The position numbers and the translations under genes were made by a program. Shown here in pieces: positions 44,650-54,974 of a stretch of DNA of 64,000 nt; within the stretch, counting starts at the first letter, position 1, and every line of letters starts with the position of its first letter. The DNA comes from Thysanoteuthis rhombus (taxonomy: Eukaryota > Mollusca > Cephalopoda > Oegopsida > Thysanoteuthidae). The DNA is taken from assembly GCA_963457665.1 (NCBI GenBank), contig OY735207.1, positions 55,043,279 through 55,107,278 of the forward strand, read 5' to 3'. The notes beneath the pieces are model-generated. The model had not been told where the DNA came from. It was given only the letters and a program-made list of their open reading frames with translations, and made no database searches.

Positions 44650-46469
44650 AGGGATGCAGTTGAATGCATACAGGATTTTATGAAGGATTCAACCCTAAAG
44701 ATGAGTTGGTAGACGTAAATTTTATGCTACAATATTATCCATGTGGCAACAGTGTATTCAATGACAACAGTATTCAGCAGTTAAAATGATTGTATCATGT
44801 ACTAGCCTCATTCGAGCATCCATTCCTTTGTGCTGTGTCAACTATGTCGGTTTCCAATGTGATAAAACGTTGATGTAATGAAACAGGTACGAACGTGCAT
44901 CCAGATTAAAAGAAATCATTTTCAATGTTAGTTAAATAAAAAATAGCTTGTATATATGTATGTTACCGTAACCCAGCAAAAACAGCACATGGTAGGCAGG
45001 GTTTTTTTTTTTAGCGCTACACCCTCTATATTCTGTTACTCGAATAATTAAAAAATCCGTGAGATTTTCAACTGTTACATTATATTCTAAGGAAGGGGGG
45101 CAATTTACTATATGATTATTTTAGAGAACTAGACCCTTACTTTTATTCACTAGATATGGTGTCGAAACAGAACACATCGACATCACCGGGGGATTTCATG
45201 ACATCATCAGAGAATGTTTCGTTCTGATCGCTCATTTTTTAAACGTTTGGGACAAAATTGAAGGTAATATTTTTTTCCTTCTAAGAGTCAAAATAGAGGA
45301 AAAACATCTCAAAGGTCAAAATCGAGGGGATACCTTTTTTGTAGAGGGGGGGGGGGAGGCTGAAAATGAGGGGAATGTTTTTTCTAGGGATCAAAATGAG
45401 GGGAAACTCCATTATCCATTTTTGATTCATTTGCAAATAATTATAATGTAAATACGATACGAAGTAAGTGACTCGACAACGAGCTTAATGGCCACTGGAA
45501 ACGGCCTCTCGGTGAGTCACTTTCAAGTTGAAATATATCTGTGATTAGCATGGTTTTCAAAACTTTTTGGGGTAATAATTTTTAAAACTAAAATAGTATA
45601 AATAGAAGTCGTTAAAAAGACCGTTGCATCTTTTTAACGTATCCTGTATATTACAAGAGAACCTTTTGGCCACATTTGGGCATCATTTTACAATAGACAA
45701 AATGTGACGTCTTTCAATTGTCAATCGATATGTAGGTAGATTCCTGGTTTCTGTGCAAATTTGTATTATTGCTCTCTTAATTGTATATTTTTCACACTCT
45801 CGCCCATTCAGTGTCGAAAACACTACATAAATAAAATAGATAAAAACAACTTCATTTCTGTACAAAACTTTAACGTTAAACACACTTGTCCACTCGATGT
45901 TAAAATCGGCTCACAAATAAAAATGATTTAACAATTCAATTTATTTAAAGTAATAGCCTTATGATTTATGTATTTACTTCAGTTTTTCTTTGATAGGGAA
46001 GATAATATTTCGGTTAACAGGTTCCCTCCAATTTTACGCTGGGAAACTAAGAAACTTCCAATGTCTGTAATATCTATTCTATAAAGTCTGTGTTACCTTT
46101 ATCTCCAATTTTTGGATAGCTTACTACTTATATGCGACGTCATTTCCGACCTCTTCTCCTTCGTTCTGAAAGAGATGTCGAAGCTGTGAAGAAGAGCGGC
46201 GAGTGGAAAGCTGTTCGTGTACGACACCTTAGCGAACAGGATTAGGGTGCAAATCAGGACATCTTTTGTTACTCCATGAGTCCAGAGGACGCAATTACAG
46301 GACGCAATTACATACAGCTATCGGTCAACCAGAATTTAGCCAATATAATAGACGGCGACAAGTTAAACGGTAGATTTAGCACCAAGTCAACCCAATTATC
46401 AGGATCATACCTAATGCAGTGGGAACAGTGTAGCTGTACTGGATCCTTAGATTTGAAGGGCCTTAAGGA
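44650..46469. other. Intergenic, no gene seen
   Basis: Holds the GAGGGGA short repeat at 45285-45405. The open frame at 46276-46473 precedes the LINE block but shows no LINE motif of its own. Confidence 0.5.
45285..45405 (+). repeat. Short tandem repeat (TCAAAAT.GAGGGGA)
   Basis: Four imperfect copies of a 30-45 bp unit: (G)TCAAAAT(A/C)GAGG, TCAAAATCGAGGGGATA, TGAAAATGAGGGGAATG and TCAAAATGAGGGGAAAC. Confidence 0.6.
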
Positions 46470-46965
46470 ATAAATCAAGTGAAGAATAACTCTAAGATGG
46501 CAGGCCTTTGACATAGCAAGTTCAACATACAATAACAAGAAAATCCCATTAGTCCTACAAAGAAGAGTATACAACCAATGCATTCTCCTGATAGTCACCT
46601 TCGGTACTGAAACATGGAACCTAACGAAGAGGCTGGCCCACAGATTGAAAGCCATGCGACGTGTACATGAAAGAATCATGCTCAACCTCACAATGAGAAA
46701 TCACAAGACAGCACAGTATATCAGGGAGAAAACAGGAGTCCATGACATGATACAATCCACTAAAAGCTCAACTGGCAATGGGCTGGTCATGTTGCAAGAA
46801 TGGCAATCAACTGATAAACATCACGATTCACAGCATGGACACCCAGAGATTGCATGCGAAACCGAGGCCGGCAGAATACAAGATGGAAAGACGAACTAGA
46901 CAATTTCAGAAAGTACTGGCTACGTGACATCCTGGAAAAGTCCATCGATGTACGAAAAATAAAAA
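46470..46965 (+). pseudogene. LINE ORF2 carboxy-terminal remnant
   Basis: Plus-strand frames give, in order: WQAFDIASSTYNNKKIPL, QRRVYNQCILLIVTFGTETW (family form NQCVLPVLTYGAETW), RLAHRLKAMRRVHERIMLNL, TAQYIREKTGVHDMI and MRNRGRQNTRWKDELD with FRKYWLRD. This is the carboxy-terminal region of ORF2 in Jockey/CR1-like LINEs, past the reverse transcriptase domain. The pieces fall in more than one frame, with at least one shift near 46780-46860 where the family's WQWAGHVARM block is scrambled. The upstream catalytic domains are absent: a typical 5'-truncated LINE copy. Confidence 0.8.
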
Positions 46966-47069
46966 CTGATAATAACAAAACAATATGCTTTCGAAAATAT
47001 TTTGATATTTTTTTCATTTTCGTGGGCAGGAAAGAAAAATTTCGGACTAAACTTGTGTGAGGACTCATT

Positions 47070-47780
47070 CTGTTGCATCGAGATTGGTTATTGATTCATA
47101 AAAAATCTTGACGTTGAATTAAACATCATAATTTGATGAATACTTTTTGGACTTGGGGTGTCGTATATGTTTTACTTAAAACCTTTTTCTCTAGGTCCAT
47201 TGAGTATGCCTGGCAAATTTGGTTGGGCAAATCTCTTGGTATTATATAGAAACAAGTGGAAACCAAAACATTATTATCGGGGTGAAAGCGAATGAAGACT
47301 ACATCTTTTTTTCTCTGCGAAAGTGGAAACCATATGTAAAATTCTCACACATATATAATCCATTCGGGACTTACTCGACCGTTTGAGACACTGGGTAAAG
47401 TGAAAAGTTCGAAAACGAAATGCTTTAACCAAAAATCGACCATTACAAGATACACTCCATCTAGATATCATGAAAACACTGAAATTCACTGATTCATTGT
47501 TTAATTGGGTGTTTTATACTCAGAATATAATAGAATATCTATTAGTGAACCACAGATATACTTCTAAAGTATTTTATACCATGATTAATGGTCAAATGCG
47601 TTCAATTTTGTAATTAAAGCTCGTTTCTCGGTGCCCAACAACAATAAAACACTAGGACCCTTCAGATGCTGCAAAGCCTTCTTTTACAAATTTTAATAAA
47701 TCCCCGTCCACCATTATAATCATCAACTTTTGAGGTAATTCTGAAGTTTATGAGAAAGTACGGAAATGGTTGGCAAGAAA
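47070..47780. other. Intergenic between LINE and Tc1 remnants
   Basis: AT-rich; no coding signal or terminal repeat recognised. Confidence 0.5.
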
Positions 47781-47789
47781 ATGAAGGTT

Positions 47790-48597
47790 TCTGAGCGGAC
47801 GAATTGTAAGAGATACTACAAAAAAAAAATCCACCAAAACGTCTTGGGAAAATTGCAGAAACAATAAGCCAGGTACATTGGGTATCTAAATCTTCTGTTC
47901 ACATCTTAGAGAGCAGCTCTCATATAGTACTGGTGCAAGCTTAGCCGAAACTGCTTTGCGTAGACGGCACAAAGACGTCAGATGCCAGTGGGCAGATATG
48001 ATCTGCAATGAGCGCCCTGTTCTGCAGAATGTGATCTGGACAGACAGAAGGCTCTTCAATCTTGACAGGTCTGACTACCACGGCTTTTTGGCGCGATCTA
48101 AGACGAGGAATACCTAAAAAAAGGCCGCTTGTAGGTTTGGCGATGGAGTTATTATGGTCAGGGTGATTTTACGAGCTACGCTGTCTAGTTATTGTTAACG
48201 GAACTTTTACGGCACTCAAGTGCCAAGAGATGTCAGAACGCAGCTTGATCCCAAATCGACCAATAAGTAGAGGAGAAAGGGAAAGGTTGATATTTCAGCA
48301 AGACTCTGTGTGCTGTAATTCTATAAAGACAACTGTCTTGTACCTCAATGATCGCTTTCATCTGTAATGAAGTGGCCTGCATTGTCTCCAGACCTCAGTC
48401 ACATAGGAAAAGTTGCGTAATGATTGCAAGAATTGTGTACGCTGGCAACACCCAATATTCTACTCCTGGTGCTAAAATATGCTATCATTGATGCATGGGA
48501 GAAAATCCCCAAATCTACGCTCTCTAAGTTGGCAATCTCAGTGTCAGATTGTGCCATCCGGGTTTTGAAGACAAAAGTTGAAGCCATAAAGTAATTA
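47790..48597 (+). pseudogene. Tc1-like transposase remnant
   Basis: Plus-strand frames show Tc1 family blocks in order: RRRHKDVRCQWADM, then NVIWTDRRLFNL with the first catalytic aspartate (family form NVIWSDESKF), then FGDGVIMVRV (GGGSVMVWG). Next is MKWPALSPDL near 48366, the block just upstream of the last catalytic acidic residue, and finally AWEKIPKSTLSKLAISV with VLKTKVEAIKY at the carboxy end. At least four stops or shifts interrupt it, near 48115, 48195, 48270 and 48365. No clear terminal inverted repeats were found. An inactive DNA transposon, more decayed than the fragment at 31706. Confidence 0.8.
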
Positions 48598-48599
48598 TC

Positions 48600-49383
48600 T
48601 TTTTGCTAAATAATGTTTTTGTTAATAAAAACAATTGACTTTTGTACTGTTTTCATTATTCTTGGATACCTATTTATGAAAAAAAAAAAACAACCTAAAA
48701 AACAGTCTCCTAAAATGAAGAACAACACTTGAAATTTAAAACAATGCGGACAATACTTGAAACCAAGTACCAAGAAACATAATGAACATTATGAAGATTT
48801 GAACATGCCAATAAACAAATCCCACAAAAAATTTCCCGAATTCGCTGTTTTTAGAATTCCTGGACGAAGTGATTAAGAGATTCCATTTTTGTTTTGATTT
48901 GTTTGCAAATAATATCTAAATCCGAAAATAGAATAACTCCAAGAAATGTTGTGCACCGGGTTTCATCAGTGTAAACATTTAGTCTGGTAAATGCAAAAAT
49001 AGAATGTCCCCCAAGAAATGTTATACACTCGGCCACATCAGTGTTTACAATCGGCCATGCTAATGTATGAGTCGATTTTCATTCTTGTTTTGATTTGTTT
49101 GAAAATAATTGCCGAATGCAAAAATAGAACGTCCCCCGAGAAATGTAATGCAATGGACCCCGTCAATGTTAACATTTGGCCTTGCCAATTATCAACAAAA
49201 TGAATAACTTGGAGGAATTGTAAGCTATTTCACACGCGACTGGAAGGAATTGTAATTCAGGAAGTGGATTCTCGTGGGATTTCCGGTCGAATGAAACTCA
49301 ATAGAAGACGAAACAATGTTGCCAAATATGGTATGTTACTTATAGCTAAAGCTGTCTTTTAAAATGGCTAAATTGTCTTGAAT

Positions 49384-49386
<3 letters not shown>
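48600..49386. other. Intergenic with short direct repeats
   Basis: Between 48880 and 49170 a unit resembling TTGTTTTGATTTGTTTG.AAATAAT.. with AAAATAGAA..TCCC(C)AAGAAATGT recurs about three times (roughly 48890, 48990 and 49085). This is a diverged tandem repeat of about 100 bp. Confidence 0.55.

Positions 49387-49463
<77 letters not shown>
49387..49463. repeat. (CT)n(AT)n compound microsatellite
   Basis: About 36 bp of CT followed directly by about 41 bp of AT. Its AT end touches the SINE that follows. Confidence 0.95.
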
Positions 49464-49464
<1 letters not shown>

Positions 49465-49465
<1 letters not shown>

Positions 49466-49625
49466 TTAATAAATCGCTTAATTCGGGCCTACTGACCGTC
49501 CAGTTCTGCGTAGGGCAGGTGTCTGAAGCGAAGGTTTCGATCCTACCTTGTGGTACTGGAAGCCACTCTGAAGAGTTGTAATACAAAGAAACAGCTGTCT
49601 GTGGATGTCACAATTATTAATTATA
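49465..49625 (+). repeat. tRNA-derived SINE, copy 2
   Basis: Matches 40575-40735: ATTC.G.CCTACTGACCGT, CAGTTC, TCTGAAG.GAAGGTTTCGATCC (box B, better kept here), then CACTCTGAA and GAAACAGCTGTCTGTGGAT. This copy starts, rather than ends, in an AT run. Confidence 0.65.
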
Positions 49626-49784
49626 TAATGATAATTATCTATATAAGTAAATAAATAGATAAAGATTGATCTGCCATCGATGTACGGAGCATCTTACAAA
49701 GCTAGGACCAGACTGTGTACCCGGTCCCTTCTCTCAAGCAAACGCAGCTCCTACGTTAAGGTAAATAGTAGTATTTAATTTTTT

Positions 49785-49804
49785 GTCACGTGAGGTCACG
49801 TGAC
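49785..49804. promoter_or_regulatory. Twin CACGTG E-boxes
   Basis: Two perfect CACGTG palindromes at 49787-49792 and 49797-49802, both within GTCACGTGA. They are ten bases apart centre to centre, about one helical turn. GTCACGTGAC-type sites are bound by bHLH-zip factors (USF, TFE/MITF). No gene is seen nearby. Confidence 0.35.
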
Positions 49805-49886
49805 TTTATGCTCTCCTGAGGGAGCCGCCGCACTCGAATTCAAGAGGCAGCAATGATTATACATCTCCCCCCTTTCTCTCACTAAC

Positions 49887-49889
<3 letters not shown>

Positions 49890-49969
<80 letters not shown>
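49890..49969. repeat. (CT)n(AT)n compound microsatellite
   Basis: Second CT-then-AT run, the same order as at 49387. Confidence 0.95.
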
Positions 49970-49971
<2 letters not shown>

Positions 49972-50538
49972 CTCAATAAAGGCCACTCATCAAACAAAAT
50001 AACTATCTACCTAGACCCCAGAACAAGTTACTGATGAAAATTGATTAATCAACTTGAATAAATTTTGCAGATTTAATCAGCTATCACAGATTTTCAAACG
50101 TCAAGTTGGATAAAAAAAGACGGAAAATGGTTAATTTGGCAACGCAAGAGACAAAATTCTAGAAGGACTCTCTTCCACCAGCTAACTATACTTTATTGTT
50201 TGTTTTGAAAACAATGATTCCGCTCAACTTGGAAGAAGATATATTTTTCAGCTTCACAAACCAAATTTTTTCCACCATTGATTTTTCTTTTCTACAGTCT
50301 TGAGGCAGATGCCCTTAGTTTTATGGCGCCTTCCCGCGTCGAATCTACTGACAAAATATGCAGATTCGTATCTTGTCAAAAACTGAGGAAGAGGAGTTTC
50401 AGTGTGTTATTTATTTTTGTTCTAGTCTTACCGACAGAGGAAGTTATCAGATTTAGAAAAGGCAGACGCTTTTGAGCGGCTAATTGACTACACTTCACAA
50501 CATAGTAAAACATTGCCTAATATTCACGCGTTGATAAA

Positions 50539-50660
50539 CAGGGTTGCTAGATAGTTGGATACATTTCTGGCCAAAACATGCAGAAAATGGCCATGATGGC
50601 TAAATGCCAAAATTGTTTATAAAAGCAATTATATTTATAATCATTTCCATTAGATGAATT
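50539..50660 (+). mobile_element. R7 element end, copy 1
   Basis: CAGGGTTGCTAGATAGTTGG, ACATTTCTGGCCAAAA, GAAAATGGCC, AAATGCCAAAATTG and TAAAAGCAATTAT match 59264-59360. The matching right end was not found. Confidence 0.55.
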
Positions 50661-50825
50661 ATTGTACATCACTACACTACAATGAGTGGGGAAAAAAATT
50701 AAATACACCTATTTAAACTTAATCTTAATTTTCAGTTGCTTTCAGGGGATTAAGAGTGTTTGAAAAAAATGTTCAGTTATTCTCACTCCCTGGGAAAATA
50801 CGGTCAGAATATTCCCCCAATGATT

Positions 50826-51020
50826 CAGGGTTGCCAGGTTGATAGCTAGAAAAGTTTGTAGTCAAAAACACGTAAGGAATGGCCAGAAATGGCCAAATGC
50901 CAAGATCACATTTAAAAGCAATTGTTTTATTTATATTCCAATAAACAAAGTATTGTAAGTCATTAATATTAAGATTTGAAAAACAATTAATACTTCCATT
51001 GACCGTCATCCTAATTTTTC
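50826..51020 (+). mobile_element. R7 element end, copy 2
   Basis: CAGGGTTGCCAGG, AATGGCC, AAATGGCCAAATGCCAAGA and TAAAAGCAATTGTTTTAT repeat the layout of the copy 287 bp upstream, in the same orientation. Confidence 0.55.
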
Positions 51021-51394
51021 ATAGTCAGCATCATGAGCTTGTTAACCATTACTACTGGGGATTTTATGAAGTTGCTGAAATGTTCAGGGATTCTCACAAA
51101 ATTGATCCTCGCAGGGTGCCCAAACACGTTAATGAAAGTATTTATCTATGAGCTAGGGCACCGAATGAGGCTCAAACACACTACAGTACTAATGATCTGC
51201 TCTGCGGCAGGTGCCTATTTCAGATATATTTGATGGCTCAGGGATTCTTACGTGTTTTGAATTCACCGATATTTAAAAAAAAAACAAAAAACAATTAAGT
51301 AATCCATAAGATATTAACACTCACACACTGCACAAAGGAAAATGAACTCAGAAACAAAAACCATCATATCTGAGTCCAAGGTTATCGATTGCAT

Positions 51395-51540
51395 AATTTG
51401 ACTTGTATCCTCATCTTTGTTATCTCTGTTACAACGTTTAATTATTATGTTCCTCGGTCTTCCTCAGTTGTCTGTAGAATCTTATAATTCTTCAGTATTG
51501 TTTGCGATTTTTTTTCCTTTTTTTACTTACCACCTTTTCA
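51395..51540 (+). repeat. Dispersed repeat R9, copy 2
   Basis: Same orientation as 38440-38640. Shares GTATCCTCATCTT, ACAACGTTT, TCTTCCTCAGTTGTCTGT and TTCTTCAGTA. Confidence 0.55.
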
Positions 51541-51870
51541 GTTGGATAAATTCAGAGACTCGAGCATCGAAGCTCCAAGAACATATCGGTGAAAACATTG
51601 TTATCGAAATAACAAAGATAAAGATTCTCGTTTGAGTCACTGGGGAAAGAATGACAGCATTTCATCTTGAAATTTCAAACCACTAGGACATGTAACACTA
51701 AGGTTTAACCTGTTCATTACTACATATGTTTGTTAAAGTTGTAACATTTTGATTTTCCAAGGCAACTAAGCCGTTTCCATCCAGGGGATTGGTGCAACAC
51801 AATCTTTTGCCATTATACAAGCTATGTGCCAATCTAAGATAAGTTGTGAAAATATCTATCTGTATCAGGT

Positions 51871-52045
51871 CAGAGCTTCCCAATCAAGGAGGCTTGAGAT
51901 CACGGATTGGCAGATTCAATCTGCCGGAATATTGATCTTTCTACGATCTTGCAATATGGATTTGCAAGTCAGATAATCTTTGGGAGTGGATTGTGGGTTG
52001 ATGACATCGCATGGGTACAAAAAAAGGGTGGGTTGGGAACCACTG
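51871..52045. mobile_element. Short hAT-like element
   Basis: The left end CAGAGCTTCCCAATC pairs with the reverse-complemented right end CAGTGGTTCCCAACC at 12 of 15 bases. Flanking octamers TATCAGGT and TTTCAAAG match poorly. It is 175 bp with no coding capacity. Confidence 0.55.
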
Positions 52046-52049
52046 TTTC

Positions 52050-52560
52050 AAAGCCTTCCATTTTCGTCGACTACAGATATTTACATGATGAATGTTCATT
52101 AATCATGCAGGTCAGTTATCGACAAATTGGAGACCAGTGTTTCTTAATTGCCGCATTGTCTCCATGTTTATTTAATTTTGTCCACGTGAAGTGAATTCAT
52201 CAAATTACTCGTCTTTCACAGACAGCTTAAACTCGGTTGCACGAAACTCCTCCCAGCTATCGGTAAATTGCAGGTCAGTTGGATCACTTTGCTATGGCGT
52301 GAAGCCAGCACCCGGCTCTGCAAAAATCTACAATTGCTGCAGAAACAATGAATAAAAATTCCCCAAATGTAGTCGCTGCGATTGATCGTTCAAATGGAGA
52401 CAAAACCGTTGCCCAATATGGATTGTCGCATTGGAGGACCTATTATTTAATGTATTATTTTACAATGGTCGATTTTTGGTCGGAGCACTTCTTCTTTTAG
52501 AAACTTTTGACTTTACTCGAGGCCTGAAACAGTTCCATCATTAACAGCAACAGCAGCAGA
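52050..52560. other. Likely 3' flank of the minus-strand LINE copy
   Basis: It lies just downstream (in the LINE's direction) of the ORF2 fragment at 52560-52760 and could be its 3' untranslated region. I recognise no motif in it. Confidence 0.3.
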
Positions 52561-52760
52561 CTGTTAGAGACAGTCATTGGACACAGATCTTCCCCAAGAT
52601 TCGCCAGATTTCTCGATCGTAGGCGTCGCGGAGCCAATACTTTCTGAACTTGTCTCGTTCGTCACGCCATCTTATGTTTTGTCGATCACAGTTTCGCATA
52701 TGGCGTCTGGGCATCCCAACATCTCCATACACTTATCCCAGGCATGTGACTTGGAGGGAG
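52560..52760 (-). pseudogene. LINE ORF2 3' fragment, second copy
   Basis: A minus-strand frame reads RRHMRNCDRQNIRWRDERDK, then FRKYWLRDAYDREIWRIL. It matches 46854-46930 (MRNRGRQNTRWKDELDN, FRKYWLRD) codon for codon apart from a few substitutions. It extends about 15 codons further to the likely carboxy end (GEDLC). Same LINE family, inserted in the opposite orientation. Confidence 0.75.
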
Positions 52761-52854
52761 GACGTTCCATTGTCCGTGGGGAACGGGGGCCTTTCAGACA
52801 AAGACAAAATTATAAATAATCGGCTAATTAGAAACCGTAGACCAAAACGGTTAA

Positions 52855-53090
52855 CATAAGTTTCTTAATTTTTTAGTGATTCTGGCTAGCTAACTACATT
52901 AGTATTGTGCAAACAAGCTGCACCAATCTAACAAGACGGCTGGAAATTTAAACACTAACTTATTGTCATTTTAAGAAATGAAAACGTTCCTTTTAAAAAT
53001 TTCCCTCCCGAATAGTTTTTTTTTAGTGGATTGGGTCTATTTACTATGTAAGTCTAAGCTAAAATGATTACTGATTTTGTGTCTGACAAC
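52855..53090 (+). repeat. Dispersed repeat R8, copy 3 (partial)
   Basis: AAGTTTCTTAATTTTTTAGT, GATTCTGGCTAGCTA, TTTACTATGTAAGTCTAAGC and GATTACTGATTTTGTGTCTG follow the R8 layout. The last third is missing. Confidence 0.5.
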
Positions 53091-53860
53091 GTTATTTCAT
53101 GCTGTATATTTCCAGTTTCTCGAATTAAATTTACGGGGATCAGAAAATAACTCTCAGTCACATTCACCAGATTTCACCCGGATTGCCAACTTGGAATTTA
53201 AAAATTTTTTTTCATTTTTTTGATTCTCGAAGTCACTCTCAAATTAAAAACAAACCAAAAAAAGCAAAACAAAACAAAACAAAAAAAACACAATCCAAAT
53301 CATCTCAATTGGTAACACAGGAATTTAAAACATGAAAATCTAAGAAACAAAATTTAACAATCAATACTGGACTCACTAATTCTAAGAAACACAACAAAAA
53401 AATCTGAATTAATATCCCCTGTTGGAACAACATGCTTCAGAAGACGTCATAAAACATTGCCAGGAAAGGTTTCGACTCTGCAAAGCCAGATATGGGAGGC
53501 TTTTGTGGGATATAATATTACTGGTTTCATTAAAAATACGTGTATTTGAAAGGAAAATTTCTTTTCCACTTTTTTTTTTAAAGGGAATTCAGGTACTAAA
53601 AGGGAAAGGTTATTCGACGACACCTTATATTAGATTAGATAAAATTTTGTTTGTACATAACACAATGCTAAAAGTGGAATATTTAGTAACATAATTGCAT
53701 TTTTGCAGATTCAATGTATTTAGAGATGAAATTCGTTATCATTAGAAGTTTTTGAGCTTTTACCAGCAATGGTGTCAACCTAAGACGTTAGACTGAATTT
53801 CAAATTCGATATCGAGTTCGGACATCATGCTGCCCAAGCTTGCTGCCGATGACAACAAAA
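53090..53860. other. Intergenic, A-rich
   Basis: A-rich stretches (AAAAC repeats near 53250-53290). No gene; a 90-codon ORF at 53422 has no family resemblance. Confidence 0.5.
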
Positions 53861-53865
53861 CACTG

Positions 53866-54410
53866 CTACAATGTGAACGGTTCAGCGTTGGTTCAATATA
53901 TTTAGATTTCGAAGTATGGATACCAATGATTAACCTCAAGGGAGGCCCAAACCTGCTCTGACTGATGAAGAATTATCGACAGCCGTGGCCAACAACACAC
54001 GAGCAACGGTTCGAGCAGTTTCTGGATACTTCAAGATTTCAACAGCGACCATGTCACGTCATTTCGAATTCAGAAAGATGGAAAAGGGTCCATCGTGAAC
54101 CGAACAGAATGTTTCATGACTGTTTCAGACCCCACAACGACTCAGCTGGTTGCATGTAAGCTTAAAGAATCGGCATTTGAAGTCTTGTAGCATTCACAAT
54201 ATTCACCGGTCGTTTCTCCTTCAGATTATCATCGTTTCAAGAATTTCGAGCTTTTTATCCGTAATAAGAGTTTCAATGATAGGGGAGCAATAATTTGTGC
54301 TTTTACTGGCTTTGTGACCATTAAATCTGAAGAGGTTTTATGGAGATGGTATTTTATTGGAGGATCGTTGAAAAAAGGTTATCGCTTCAAAAAGGTTATA
54401 TTTTGATTGA
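53866..54410 (+). pseudogene. mariner-like transposase, internally deleted
   Basis: The amino part (53866-54116) has TVQRWFNIFRF just after the first DNA-binding helix region. It then has GRPKPALTDEELSTAVANNT and RATVRAVSGYFKISTATMSR, the second helix-turn-helix, running into KMEKGPS. The carboxy part (54176-54410) reads HSQYSPVVSPSDYHRFKNF, containing the family's SPSDYH motif with the last catalytic aspartate. It continues RNKSFNDRGAI and ends LKKGYRFKKVIF. Between them about 100 codons, including the first two catalytic aspartates, are missing or unrecognisable. Several frame changes occur. Dead element. Confidence 0.8.
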
Positions 54411-54528
54411 ATATTTACCGTTTCATGTTGTTTATATCGTCTCCCATCTTACGAAATTTCATATATAACAACCTAATAGATGAAAGAATGGTAACACCGA
54501 TTAGATTTCTGGTACTTCAAGCGTGTAA

Positions 54529-54531
<3 letters not shown>

Positions 54532-54573
<42 letters not shown>
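54532..54573. repeat. (AT)n microsatellite
   Basis: AT run of about 42 bp. The region 54573-54680 holds two copies of a TTGTATATACAT.TAT, ATTGATTCAT-type 60-70 bp unit. Confidence 0.9.
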
Positions 54574-54576
<3 letters not shown>

Positions 54577-54677
54577 ATATACATATATCTATTAATTCAT
54601 CTATATATATTTATGTGCGTATATATATATTGTATATACATGTATTTATTGATTCATTTATATATATTCATGTGCGT

Positions 54678-54749
<72 letters not shown>
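54678..54749. repeat. (CA)n(TA)n compound microsatellite
   Basis: CA run followed by a TA run with one GT break. Confidence 0.95.
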
Positions 54750-54878
54750 CAATATATCAATATATCAATAAAGATGTGCTTATGTCTACATACATTGTCC
54801 TTGGAATATCTTTCATGTCACAAGAAATATTCTTTTCAATGCTATGAATGTTTTTCTCAGGAAAGTAGCTATGCAGCA

Positions 54879-54879
<1 letters not shown>

Positions 54880-54913
<34 letters not shown>

Positions 54914-54971
54914 TAATAATGATAATAATAAGAAGAAGAAAGAGAAGAAGAGGAAGAAGAAGAAGAAGAAG
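54880..54971. repeat. (AAT)n(AAG)n triplet repeat
   Basis: AAT triplets grade into GAA/GAG triplets. ORFs translating as poly-Asn/Lys or poly-Ser are artefacts of it. Confidence 0.9.
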
Positions 54972-54974
54972 CCG

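Noticed and set aside
46276-46473. ORF before the LINE block as more of ORF2
   Set aside because: No LINE motif in any frame; perhaps flanking DNA or too decayed to call.
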